A stretch of DNA of 64,000 bases from Volvox africanus (Eukaryota; Chlorophyta; Chlorophyceae; Chlamydomonadales; Volvocaceae): contig BSDZ01000078.1 of assembly GCA_030268105.1 (NCBI GenBank), positions 4,453,001-4,517,000 on the forward strand, read 5' to 3'. This document shows, one piece after another, positions 28,995-41,800 of this stretch (the stretch's first letter is position 1; every line of letters begins with the position of its first letter). The position numbers were made by a program, and so were the translations under genes. Below the pieces are notes generated by a model. It was not told the origin of the DNA and ran no database searches. It saw nothing but the letters and a program-made list of their open reading frames with translations.

Positions 28995-30317
28995 ATGTCC
29001 TCATATGCTGGATCTAGTACATCTGCAATTAAATCTTGGGAAGCGAAGCAACCTAAACCTTCTTTGCTTAGCATCGCCCAAGGCTTGGTTCAGCAGTATG
29101 CGCTGCCGGTCGCTGTAGTCGCGTTCCTAGTCCGCCGCTACCTAGCCAACCGAAAGAAAGCTGAAGCGAAACCAGATGCAAATGCTAGCATCGGAAAATC
29201 AGCATCGGCGCGGGCGACGCGCAAGCCTCGACGGGAATACAAAGTGAAGCGCGAACAGGACGGACCGCTGCTCGTTGGTGCGGACGACGAAGACGTGGAG
29301 GTGCAGCCGCACGATAACGTCATGGAGGCATACGATGAGAAGGAGGTTGAGAAGGTTGGAGCAGCGGCTGCTGGTCCCGGAGGCAGTAACACGGCAATGC
29401 TTCAGATGCTTCAGCAGATGGGCTACCGGATTATCATGCCTAAGGACGGCAGCGGCCAGGTTTTCTTAGTGCCTCCAGGCGGGGCGGGTCCAGGCGGGCA
29501 GGCTATTGAGGAAGGTAGGAACCACGGACAGCTATGAGGTATCCTGACGGGGTCGACGATTACACCTTGCACCATCTCGCAAGCATAGTCCAACAAATCA
29601 GAAATTCAGTAATCTTGCGCTGACATAGATAACGTTCCTCGGGCAGGTCCCGGCAGATGGTCCTCGCAGATGCTAAAACCGATACTTAAATATATCCAAT
29701 TGAAAGAGACCTGTGGAAAGAGACCTGTTCGCGATACCTGGGCCTCAGTCTAGATAGGCTCAGGTGCTGGGTTCCGACGTTGGGTGTTTTACGGCAGCAC
29801 GCTAACTTCTTATCGGCCTTGCACCAAGCGGCCTGATGTGAGCGCCATGAGCGGCCAAAAGAATGAAAAACCCGGGTGGCACAGATCACATGAGATGTCC
29901 AACGGCTGGCAGCGCGATAGGGAGCCCGCCCTGGGGTGCGTGGGCCCGTGGGGATGTGGCGATAACCCTGGAAAGTGAAGGCCATGGGGTTCCCAAATCT
30001 GTCCGGATGGTCCAAGCTGAATCGCAGTGAATGTTAATGTGCCGCTTTCGTCGTAGGCACTCACGCACTCACATCGTGTACTCGTCCATCTTGTACACGT
30101 AATCGTCGGAATCGTACTGTTCGCGCCATTTCTTCTTGCCCTATCCCTCCCTGTCCGCTACTTTGTTGCCGCTTCACGAGCGGCACACGCCGTGGTATCC
30201 AGGCTCGTTTAGAGCTTCAACAACAGCTCTGATGATTTGCCTTGCGGCGCAGGGGACGAGGATGGCTACGATGAAGATGAGGGCTACGAGGAGGGCGAGG
30301 AGGAGGAAGATGCGTAA
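28995..30317 (+). CDS. Small single-pass membrane protein with acidic tail
   Basis: I do not recognise a family. Exon 28995-29514 starts ATG TCC TCA. It encodes a Ser-rich N-terminus, one hydrophobic helix at about residues 30-48 (QYALPVAVVAFLVRRYLA) followed by many Lys/Arg, then a charged middle (GADDEDVEVQPHDNVMEAYD) and a Gly/Pro/Gln part (MLQQMGYRIIMPKDGSGQVF). Translation could stop at 29537. However, the donor GAAG-GTAGGA at 29515 splices in phase 1 to an acceptor at 30252, adding a 20-residue acidic end (DEDGYDEDEGYEEGEEEEDA) with stop at 30315-30317. The basic residues after the helix predict a tail-out, N-in or organelle outer-membrane topology; that is inference. The intron of 738 nt is long but typical here. 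Confidence 0.65.
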
Positions 30318-32580
30318 ATGTAGCCATTTGATATTGTATGGGGCAACGTTTTCTGCATAGCAGCAGTTGTCCTCATGGCACCGATGAATGGCTTGCCGTG
30401 ATCGGCAGGGAGTTGTACAGCTCCTGTCACGGGAGCTTTCCGGTTTGCCAGTTCACGGGAGGGCTCGGGAGCATGGACTGGGGATTTTGTGTTTTCATGT
30501 GACGGTGAAGATTGATCTGCCAGGCAGCAGCGCCAGCTCTGCAAGGCGGCGCCGGTCGCACTGGCTGCCATTCAAAAGTCGGTGAAACGAGGTTGCCCAG
30601 AGGGGCGTCAAGCAAGGATCAGCCTCACTACGTAAAGGTCCTTTGGTGGAATCTCAAGCTGGATGTTCGGATATGTTTGCGCAGTCGGCTCACTGGAGGG
30701 CGGACAGCTCGATGTTGTCCTGGTTTTACTTATTCACGGTCATGTAGCGGCGCTATTAGTTCGTGCGCTGATGACTGGTCGGATGTATTTGATGCATACA
30801 CTGTATGTAGGTCGGGGGTAGGGAGTGCAACGGTGCAGATTAGGGGTTCTGCGTGGGACGATATCAGCTTTGTTTAGTGCCAGTGTCAACCACAGACTTC
30901 ACGTCGTACAGATGGACCGTGTCCATTTCTTAGGCTTGACACGTAGCGGGGTCGAAAGGTATGGTAGCTTGTTATGGTTGTTTATGATCTTTCACCGCTA
31001 CCCCACGACTGTAGATGGACCTAACCACCTCCCAGTATTCGGACCTACTTGAACGATGGTCAGGCGGTCCAATCCACTGTACTGCCCCAGCTACCTCCTT
31101 GAGCATATTCCCATCCTAGGCTATTTTGCATTTCCACTGGATGCTGGTTTGTGGGTGTACCGGTACGAACAAGCAGCTGCCTCTCGTGTTGCCAAGCACC
31201 ATCTATGCCACGGCCGGTCATCTATGTCTGCCGTTTGCTGTGCCTATACATGTTCTAACTTAAGATATTAGACGCCACCGGAGCGAAATGCGATACATCG
31301 GCTAGACTGGGCTGGTGAACCCTCTCCTCGGCGTTTTGTGCATACTAAACTTTCGCGGTTGGGGGGTGGCGGCAGCTCTATTAGGCCCTATCTTCCCCGC
31401 CTCTTCAGACTGGAGACCTCAAATAACATCACCGACACGGAAAGCTGCGTCAATACTGTACATGCTCTCTGGGTACACGTCTTTCACCCGACATACAACG
31501 CCGACTGTCGTGAAGGGGTGCAGCAAAAGTAACACAGGGTAACACCCAACAAACCATATACTAGCACTGGCTGGTTGGGGTCCGCGTACCTGTGTGGTCG
31601 AGTACATTGTCACCGCCTCTCTCCCCTGCGTGCCTGATTGCCTCCTCTCCCGGGAAACTGCATCTGGCGGTGGAAGGTCAACAACAATCCAAACAGAGAG
31701 CTCGCCGCTCAAGTGTAGAAACGCAGCTGCTGATCCTAACCCGCACATCATTGAAAACAAAAATCCGACATCCGAACTTTACGTCCACACAACATCTCCA
31801 ACGTCTTGTCCTGCTCTGCACTATTCCCCTCGCATATCTGCAGCGGACGTCCGTATCCCGGAAGTATATGTACCGCCGATCAGTGCAGTTCGCAAACGTC
31901 TCAAAAATACAAAGCCAAGTCCTCAGACAAAGGTCTTCTCTTTGGGCGCGTGCAGTCAACGCCAGTACCGTATGTTGCGCATGCGCCCGTGTCATATCCC
32001 TCCTCCCTCGGCACCTTGCAACGGCGACATGAGGCAAAATCCCCACGCAGCCTTCTCGGCGCCCTACGCTACGCAACAAAAAAGACGATGGGTGTGATGA
32101 TGCAAAAGCAAACCCGACAAATAAAAGGCAAGGGACCCCGTTCAAGCCGGCCCTCAGCTCAGAAACGTAAACAAGATCCGAATGTACGAAGGTACAAGAA
32201 CCGCCTGCACATGGCTGCACAAGTCGGTGCACAAGTAAAAGCCGCATAGAGGTATGCTCTGCGATACACTCAGCGCCGGCGGCCGCATCCTGTCGCACAT
32301 TTGACCTGGGCCTCAGAGAGCGCCTCAGATCTCACAGATGCGACCTAGGGCACGACCCCATATTCCGGACAACCATATCTCTCATTAAAATAAAGACCCC
32401 CGAAGGAAAGACACCGTCCCGCTAGGGGACAGCCGTCGGTGCCAAAACGCCCAGCGTTTTTCCAAACCAATTAAGAGCCGTGACCCCCTATCTGGGCTTG
32501 CAGTTGGCCAAATCTGCGGCCGAGATCCACATCATCCCTCTTCGGGAACGCCGCCCGCTTCGCCACTGCGCCATGCTAGT
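30318..32580. other. Convergent spacer
   Basis: A 2.3-kb stretch between the ends of the membrane-protein gene and the transporter gene. Long overlapping frames on both strands at about 31594-32298 have Arg/Cys/Ser-heavy composition and no recognised domain. I see no splice-consistent gene, RNA gene or repeat. Confidence 0.4.
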
Positions 32581-35500
32581 TCACTGCTCCTTGGCCAAGC
32601 GCTCCTTCCGTGCCGTCTCGCGCTGCACGAAGCTGCGCAGCTTGGTCATGGGTGACAGCAGCAGCAGTGCCACAGCGCAGGCGCCAATGAGGGTTGAGAA
32701 GTAGGCGTTCCAGCCGTACTCCTTCACGATAATGGACAGTGGGATCCCTGCAGGGGTGGCGGCAATAAGTGTCGGCATGCGGTTCGGAGGGTTGCCATAT
32801 CATGGAGACAACCCTAAATGTTACAACGTCTCGAACCGCTCGACATGACAGAATACGGGCTGCTCACGGCAAGTAAAACCGGGGAGTTGATGGCCCCTCT
32901 CACACGCGTCCTAGCTATCAGCAAGCAAATTCCTCCATCCAAACACGTCCACACGTGTGTCCCGTTACATACACACGCGGAAATGTCCAGCCATCTAACA
33001 CCCAGCCATAGAGCAACCTCGCTTCTCGCGGCATTGCAAGAGTCAAATTTAACACACACCATTCGTTTCAATACATGCGGGAACAATCCAAACCTCCTCG
33101 TCTCCTCCACCATCCTCCCTAAGCTTGATGCTACTCACCAGCGTTCGCCGCGCCCAGGTAGGCGATCCAGCCCAGGAATCCCTCCGACGCGCCAACCGAG
33201 TCGGGGCCGACCAGCTCCGCGCCGCAGAGCCCAATGAGCATCTGTGGCCCGTAGAGGAAGAAGCCGATCATGAAGACGTTGAACCACTGCACAGCCGCGG
33301 GAATGGAGGCAGGCAGCGCCTGGAAGGCGAGGAGCGCCAGGGCAATGCCCACTGTATACCACATCACCACCTGCGGGGAGACCGGGACGGGATGGGGACG
33401 GGCCGCAGCGTGAAACACAGAAAAAAGGGTCGCAACATCTTGGGGTTACCGAACATAACTTTGCATCTGTGCCTGATGGGTAGAAGGGGCACGCATGCAA
33501 TCAACACCGAACAATCTGGTCATACCAAACCACCACGTCGAAGTCAGCTAGTTGCCAAGGTGGCAGAGGGGACCAGGGGACCTCCGAATGCCCCGAGGTT
33601 ACCGAGGTGAGACGAGTATGCGGGACAGGTGCGACCAGAGGAATGGAAACGTCGGAAACGGCGTGCGCGGATATCAGACTCTGGAACTCATCTGGAGAGC
33701 ACTAATCAGATCGGTGCACGGTTACACTCACCGTGACACGCTTGCCAACATTGCCGCCCTTGCCTCCCGAGTTGCGGATGAGGCCGTCGGAGAGGCGCCC
33801 AGCGATGAGGGAGCCCACCAGGCCGCCAAGCTCCAGGCCTGATACGCGCACAGCGGCCTGGAGAAGGCGCGGTCGATTGGTCCGTCGGTCCGTCCGTTAG
33901 CTCATGCCCTCATGGTCAGGATGAATCCTCAGGAACAAAAACAAGTCCACCCTGCGAGCGCGACTACCCTGTCGTGCTCTCCTACACCAGCTGCTTCTCA
34001 CTGTCCCGTTCCCTTTTCACCCCTAGAAGACGCAACCCATCCATACACCACCTCCGCGTCGCGCTTCTTAGTCCTGGTTTTCTTCCTGCCAATACACACC
34101 TGCGCCGCATCCTCGATGCCCTTCTCCTTGATCAAGTAGAACACGAACCACGAGGTTACACCCTGCACGGAGACGGGTTAAGAATGGATAATTGGGATCG
34201 GAGCTACACGCTGGCCGAACTGCGGCCTTATAAGGCAGCGACTGCTGTCATCTCTCGCCGCCATGTACCCTCTTCCCTAACAACCGGGCAATCCCCTCCT
34301 CCTCCTCCTCCTCCCGTGCTTTGCAAAGCGGAGCTGCACGGCCAGCGAGCGGCTTCCCACACGTGATTGATCATGTCCCGTGCCCCCTGTCTCATTCCCC
34401 GTGTCCCCGGCACTCACTTGCCGCACGACGTAGATGAAGAAGTACGTGAGTGCCATACCCCAGATGAAGGGGTTCTTCAGCACCGAGTTCAGGAGGGAGC
34501 CCCAGATATCGGCCTTGGGCTTCTCGTCCTTCTTCTTGGGCTTGCTGTCGGTTGGCTCTACCGGTGGGTAGCCTAAGTCCTCGGGCTTGTCCCTGCACGT
34601 ACACGTACACACGCGACGGAGAGGACCCGAGGTTCGATATTCGACACGGGTAATTTACGAAGCTTCAGATAGCACCGGGTGCTAGGGCCGGTACCTTCCG
34701 CGCCAGCGGGTTGGATGGGTGGGTGCGGCAGGAAAGGGACGAGGGAAGGGTGCGCTGTGTGGCGAAGAGGCAAGGTGCGTGCGATGGGGGGGGGGGCGGG
34801 GCGGGAAACAGGAACAGGCAGGTCACCCAGGCGGAGGGGTTGCAGTGAGGCACAGCCCCAGCCTGCCAGGTGGGAGGCGAAGGCCAGGTTAGACTGGGCC
34901 AAGCTGACTTCTTCACTTACGATTAGTGGTGTGTTTCGTATCGTTTGCGCGCCGCAACATACCTGCAGGCCAGCAGCACGAAGATGCCGACAACGATGCC
35001 GATGATTCCGGGGGCCCACATGCCCCACTTCCAGCCCATTGCCTTGGCAAAGCCACCTGCCACCAGCGGCGCCGCGAAGCCGCCTAGGTTATGAGCGATG
35101 TTCCACATTCCCCAGTACGTCCCACGCTCCTTGCTGGCGAACCAGGTGGTAAGAATGCGCGCACAGCAGGGACCGCCGACGCCCTGTCAGGTGAGGCGGG
35201 AATCCAAAAAGGGGGGGCAGGGACGGCAAGTAGGTCCACGCGCTAGGATGGGACGATATAAGGGCGCAACAAATCGCATTCCAAAGGGCACAGACTTGCC
35301 ATTATTGGGAGATGGGGAAATAGCTTTTAGTCAAAGGATAGAGAATGGGTTGGCGTGCTGCTGAGGGCACCATGCAAGGGCCGTGCACTACGCTGGATGG
35401 CATGTTCATACAGACACATACAAACACACGTACACACACATACAGACACAGACACAACACATACAGACACACACACGCATATGGTTTGAAACGCACCTGC

Positions 35501-37571
35501 AGGGTGCCGTTGAGCGCCCAAAAGAAACAGAACCAGGCCAGCGAGGTGCCGAAACCAAACGCGATGTTGACGACGGCAGTAGCCATTAGGCCACCCGCCA
35601 GCAGTACCGAAGGGGAGAATTTGGCGCCCAACACGCCGCTCACAAACTTAGACATGCCTAGCAGGGACGTGGAGAGGGCGGGGCCGGGCGGGCGGGGCAA
35701 GGTCAGATTCGAGGACACGACATGTCGCATGGCAATATCTGGGGGTTACATTAGCCATCGAAAAGCCCTTTCGCCATGAGAGGCACACAGACTTCCCCAT
35801 TTCGCCCAGAAGACTCACTCACAAAGGGGATGTTAGGGTTTAGCAGCCCCGAACAGCCCCCTCGCATCATCCGCGACCAACGTACAAAACATTTCGAGTC
35901 CCTTAGCACTCCCGAGTCCGCTCCCACGTCCTCCCGCCCATGCGGGGGCACCTAGCACCCAGGGTCACACGTGGAGCCCTCAACAACAACAACAACAACA
36001 GCGTGAAGCCCTCACAAACTTGAGGCAGCATCCCTTCCCTCTATTCCTTCCCTCTATTTCTTACCTGGTACGTACTAAGTCTATGCTGGTCTACCTATGC
36101 GAACTTCCGTTTCAACCTGGAACACCGTTGCGCCTCGAGTCTCCTTCTCCCCCTTCCCCGTCTACTACTACTACTACTAATGCGATACCGGCAACAGCAT
36201 CCCTCATCTAGGCCACTACAGGATCAAGCATCTGGGAATGCCATGTCCGCACCCACCCTCCCCTTCCCCTCACCGTAGGCAATGGGGAAGATGGAAGTCA
36301 TGGCGCCGATCTGCGTGATGTCCATGTGCAGGACAGGGTCCGCCACCATGACGGGCGCGGTGTAGGTCAACGAGTTGCGCGTCAGGTAGTACGACGAATA
36401 CCTGCACGCCACGGCAGGGCGCGGCGGGAGGGGACTTCAGAACTCGAACAGGCGCCTTAAATGCGCATGCTTCCCCACTTCACTTCCACGACAGGTAGGC
36501 TCTTCGAAATGTGGACCAGTCCGGACCTTACTGGGGCGCATGATACTGCCAATGTGCATGTTCGTGTGTCAGGTGCGGTGGGTGGGGGATAACTAGTGGT
36601 GGCCATCTGCATGTGAGGGCGGGCTAGGAAATCCTCTAGGTGCGCAGCGGCGCGCCCACTCAACCCCGCGACCCGATCCAGCTTCCCGGCATGTGGCAAC
36701 AACAGCATTCACCCTAGCAAGTGCGAGATAGGTGCCCAGCTGCGTACCCGATGACGATGCCCACAAAGACTAAGAGGCGGCGACGGATGAAGTCAGGGCT
36801 GTACGATGGAGATTCTGCCACCCCTGGAGTAGCAGCGGCTGCTTCGGCTTGGGCTGGTGCGGCCGCCTGCCAGGCGGGTGCACAGGGGTGGTGAGTTGGG
36901 AACAAGTGCTGGTGGGTTCTGCGCGGTGTTGTGTTGGATGGATTAAAGACCCGCAGAGTGATGACCCCCTGGTGGGGGGCTCCTGGTGGAACACGGACAG
37001 CCCTACAAGGGGGTACATGAATGCAGCAAATGAAGCCCATCTGATAAGACACGAATCCGGCACACAATGGAGTCCCATCGTTGTTGCACAAATGCCAACT
37101 CCTCCACCACTACTGCCACAGAATCTTTCGCGCTCCTGCGGATCTCGTACTCCACACACTGCATCACGCTCTACCCTCACCCTCAGGGCCCCGGACTCGC
37201 GGTCCCCCCAACCTGTCTGCAACGCTACAACAAACGGGGTGAGGTGGCCCCTCTCATCGTCTCATTCAAATGGGAAACACTCTCACGACGACATGCGCCT
37301 GTGAATCCTTTCCCCCAATGCCGACTATCATCCGGTCGCTAGTTCTGGTCCTTACCGCATTGGACATTCACCATGCATTTCACACCACTACGGTTTACCG
37401 GACCAGACCGACAGACAGAGTAGCCAATAATCAGGTTCACCAACATAGACAAGGCTCGTGTAGTGACAACCTCGTGGGAAAGAGAAACACATACACACTT
37501 ACCTGGTCTTTACTGGGCTCATCGCCGCCGGGGGAGGCCGCGGCGGCTGTGCTGCTCGCCCGAAGCCGCAT
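32581..37571 (-). CDS. Organophosphate:phosphate antiporter (GlpT/SLC37-like MFS transporter)
   Basis: Ten exons, 37571-37503, 36866-36748, 36401-36274, 35657-35497, 35183-34963, 34592-34418, 34162-34100, 33857-33732, 33370-33139 and 32747-32581, join in phase to 486 codons, the usual size of OPA-family 12-helix permeases. The family is shown by RRRLLVFVGIVIGYSSYYLTRNS, ITQIGAMTSIFPIAYG, SKFVSGVLGAKFSP, and above all by the signature TTWFASKERGTYWGMWNIAHN with GGFAAPLVAG. The middle holds a charged cytosolic loop (TDSKPKKKDEKPKADIWG) between helices 6 and 7. The second half contains GLELGGLVGSLIAGRLSD and MIGFFLYGPQMLIGLCG. OPA carriers exchange glycerol-3-phosphate or hexose-phosphate for inorganic phosphate; which ester and which membrane cannot be read from sequence. 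The N-terminus could extend upstream of the chosen ATG. Confidence 0.92.
35403..35480. repeat. CACA-rich tract in a transporter intron
   Basis: A degenerate ACACA/ACAGACAC tract lies in the intron between exons 35657-35497 and 35183-34963, close to the donor. Confidence 0.7.
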
Positions 37572-38844
37572 GCCACGCAGCAGGATGGAGCCAGACAGTG
37601 AGGCCGGCTGGTTCGTCCGCCTAGATGGGGAGTGTGCGTGTATTTAAGAGAGCGAAAAAGAGTTGGAGCGGACATCATTTACTTCTTCTTGTAAAACAAG
37701 CGGATATTGTTTATCCTGTTATTAGGGTTCTCTAGGCGCTCTGGAAAAGCGTGCCGAAAAGCGTCATTCCTTAAGCATAAGGACCGAGGCACACTTTTCA
37801 TGAATTGCTTTGAGTTCCAGGAACACATAGTTATTGATGCTTGCGCTTTTTCCCGATTAAAGCGTCGACGACAAACGCGGGGTCACCCCAGGCGCAGCAT
37901 AGCTCCGTTGCAACCAGCAAAAATTGTAAGAGGCAAGATCAACGTGACGGCAACGCTTGATCCTTCAGTAGGGTGCAAGCCGATATGTGGCCTGGGCTAT
38001 TAGCTGCCAAGATACGCACCTGAAGGAGGGCACCGTCAATGCCGCAGAAACACCGGAGCAGCAGCAGTATTGGCGCAGACCACTACGGCTCTGAGCTTGA
38101 CTCTTGAGCATGGCGTAAAGCGTGCGGCCGGGGGTCTGCGCGAGGTAGAAGAAACGGGGCATGTCTCGCAACAGCCAGGAAGCCAGCAGCTTGTTATTGC
38201 CCAACCCGGCGCATATCAAAACACCAATCGGCTAACCGTTTCATCGCAAATGTAAAGACAGACTTTATATCCCTGCAGGCGTCCAGTAAGCTATAAGCGG
38301 TTACAAAAGACGATAGGCTATCCAGCACACACCGACTCTAACGCATCAGCACAACACTACGAAAGTACCTCTATATGCCTTACTTGCAACTCGATGTCCG
38401 GACTTTGCCAACCAGGGTCCCAAAGCAGGTGGGATCGCTTCCTATAGCAGAGTCCCCGTGTCAAAGGTTGCTCCCGAACCTAACTATGTAAATGAGTCCT
38501 ACTCCGAAAGTGAGGAAATTGTTGTGTTGCACCACATATGAATTGAAGTCTGCGTGTCGGTCGTGTCGTAAAAGTCAACCGATGATGACGATGATAGGGC
38601 AAATGGACAGCCGGATTATACAAGGGCCTTAACTTACTGATGCATGCCGATATGTGATATACATTACTTGAAATGGCTAAGGAAATACTGAAGGTCTATT
38701 GCTGTGTTTATCGTTGTGTACGGTATTGGTATCGGGCTGTGCATTTGAGCAACCTTGATTTTGGCGGCAGAGAAGCCTGTAGATAGTTTAGATGTATCCA
38801 GAAAACAAGCTTTTCAACATAGAAAGCTCAGGCACCTTTCAGGT
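37572..38844. promoter_or_regulatory. Divergent spacer, transporter / giant helical protein
   Basis: About 1.27 kb separates two divergent start codons and should carry both promoters. No coding exon, repeat or RNA gene was recognised. Confidence 0.4.
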
Positions 38845-41800
38845 ATGCGCAAGCGAGCTCTGCGGCTGCTTTTGTTGGGGTCTCAAGGCCGCTTTTGGAG
38901 GCATGCGCTGCACTATCCGTGCAAAACGGTAAGGTTAAAACGTACTGCATATTGCCAAGTTGCCTGCTTCTTTCTCTCCTCCCTCCTATCGTACCGGGCA
39001 GGGTACCCAAGGGAAAACTTGATGAACTATTCCATGAACTCGTCCCGCTAGGGCCAACAAAACCTCCATCCATCGCGGCACCATGGTGCGGCTGGCGAGA
39101 TTGCAACTTCACTTTCAGCCGAAGATGCCGCTGCCTTGTCATCCCCCATCATACGGCCACTGCCGCGGCCGCCAACGCAGCAGCAGCCGCAACTTGCAGG
39201 GTCATACGTTAGAGACCCAACGATAACTGTCAACATTGCAGCCGCCATTCCAGCCAGCCTGGGCTCCCCAAGGACCACACAAAATTTGAGGCCACCTGCG
39301 TCCTTATTCCTTTGCGGGTCCCCTTGCCACTCAGCGTCCAGCTTGGCTAAGGATTCTGGCTCTCTGGACGGGGCGACATCGCCGCCGCCGGCAGCGATGG
39401 CAACATCTACGGCTCCCGTGGCAACTCAGATCAGACGGCGTTCATGTAGTGTTCAAATCGCTGGCGCCGCGGCCACAGCCGCAGCAGCAGGTTCAAGACG
39501 GGTGTTCTCCTCAGCCGGGCCACGCAGTGTCAGCCGGGAAAGGGGGCGCAGCAGAGTGCAAGCGGCAGCGGTGGACTCATCTGCAGCAGGACGGCGTCCA
39601 GGAGGAGCTCCCAACGATCTGCACTCCCTTAAGCCCTGTGAAGGCCGAGCTAAGCCGAATCGCGGTGGTGCTGCAGAGCTTTGGCCAAGCAGGTGCGTGC
39701 GTACTGCTGCCGCAACAACGGTGCCGACTCCGGGGCTTTCTGTGGGGCTCCCCAGCATCGCTCGAGGCGGACCTTGTGCGGTTAGTTTACCCGGTCGGTT
39801 AGTTTACCAATCAGGTTCGCTCCGAAGCCAACTGAGCGACGTCTTAACCGCGGCACGGCAGGCCACCCGATCGCGCAGCATGCACCTGCGTCATCGCGCG
39901 GCTGCGCAGCTGCTGGCCTGGCTGTGTCAAAAGCCGCATGTCTCCGAAACCATGGCTGCCGCTACCTCCGTTGGGGTCCTTGCATCGGCCTTCGGTCCTT
40001 CTCCCGCTTCGACAGCGTCGGAGCTGGCCGCCCTTTGTTGCGAGTTATCCATCGTTGATAAGGCGGTGTGGGATAGACTTCTTGATGTGGTGGCCGGTAA
40101 CGCGGCGGCTGTCGTGGTGACGGAAGGATGTCCAGCCAGGATTATTGCGGGGCATGGGCAGGCAGATGCGGCCGTGACAGAGATCGTGACGGCGACGGCG
40201 ACGGTGACCTCGGGTGAAAGCTTTGATTCGAATCAGCTTGCTGAGCGTGAGCAGAGACGCGCCGGCATCCTGCTGGCCTGGGAATACGCACTCCTGCTGC
40301 GGGCAGCTGCGGCCTGCGGTCGGCACGTAACCGATCACCCGCAGCTGGACGTGCTACAACAGGCTCTGTCCACATTGACGCATCGCTGCCTGCTTCCCGC
40401 GCCGCTGGGAGGCAGAGTTGTGCCGGCAGGCATGAATATTCCGCGGCAGGACCCGTGGTATACATCCGAGTCGGGAGGGGAAGCGGTGGAGGAGGGGCAA
40501 CGTCCGGATGGAGTGCATGGACTGGCGACGCTGTTGCATGCCGGGGGGGAGCTGACTGCCCTGTCGGAAGGGACCAAGCAGGTGGCGCTCTCCCTGGCAA
40601 CACCGGTGGCAGCGACGGCGACGGCGGCGGTGGCGGCGCAGTCGCGTGCAATCCTGCTTCAGGCTGGAGTAGCGGAGGCGGCACTGCAGGAGCTGCTGCT
40701 GACCGTGGCCCAGGCGCCGTCGTCCTTTGCCGGTGGCATTCTGTCCAATACCACATTGGGCGCAGCTGCGTCCCTTCGGGCCGTGTTGGTGGCGTGGCGT
40801 TTGCTAGCGGATGGCGCACTGAGGACTTCTGCGGTTGCCGCAGGACCTTCAGAACCATCGACGACGACAACGACGCCGGTAGCTGTCAATACGGCAGCAG
40901 TAGTGGCAAACAAACCGCCGCCATCCACCATCGGGATAGACTTGGAGCTGATACAGCAGGTGGCGAGCTTCCTGGAGGCGTCCGCAAACTTTCTTTTACC
41001 TGAGGCCCGACACGACTTCGCTACCGACACTGAAGGTGGCAACGTCAGCGGAGGCAGCGGTAGCGGTAGCAGTAGCAGTAGCAGTAGCAATGCGCGGATC
41101 ATACAGCAACTGGCATTGGCCTGGCGGTCTGGACCCGACCTGCACCGGCACCCGGGGCTGAGCAAGGCCGTGTGGGATGCGTTACCTGTTACGGCAGCCC
41201 TTGCGATGCCAAGTGTCCCATGGGTCGCAGCTGAGTTGACAGCAGCGCCTGGTGGCTCAGGCAACCTTGAAATACACGATATGTCAGCATTCTCAACGTC
41301 TTCATCAGGGTCGATACCAGCTCATGCACCGGCACCGCCTCCCGCCGGCGCAATTCGACTCCTGCTTTCGGAGCTCTGCCGCCTGGCGGCTGCCACATTC
41401 TATCACCGTAACGATTCGCTGTACTTGGACGCGGCGGCCAAACCCGGGCTGTCCGGTAACATTAGCACCAGACGACGCAGTAGCAGTGGCAGTAGCAGTA
41501 GCAGTAACAGTAGCAGCACCACCAGCGACAGCTATAGCCCCAATGCGGACAATCTTCTCATGCTGGTGCGAGTCGTGGAAGCACTTCGGGGTCATACCGC
41601 CGCTGCTGGGAGTGTTGATCGCACCCCTGCGGGTGCTGCATCAGTTCCCACAGCTGGAGAGTCACTTGAGGCGATCGTCTTGGCATCCTCGTCAGCGTAC
41701 CTACGCCGTGTGACTCGGCTAATCTCATGGGAGGGACGGCGCCCTGCCGGCCCCTCAATTGGCCGTGAAGATGAGGAGGACATGCTCGGATTGCCAGTGT

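Noticed and set aside
31594..32298. Overlapping frames of 167 and 206 codons on opposite strands
   Set aside because: Composition is not protein-like, no domain or splice-consistent neighbour was found, and both can be explained by a locally stop-poor stretch.
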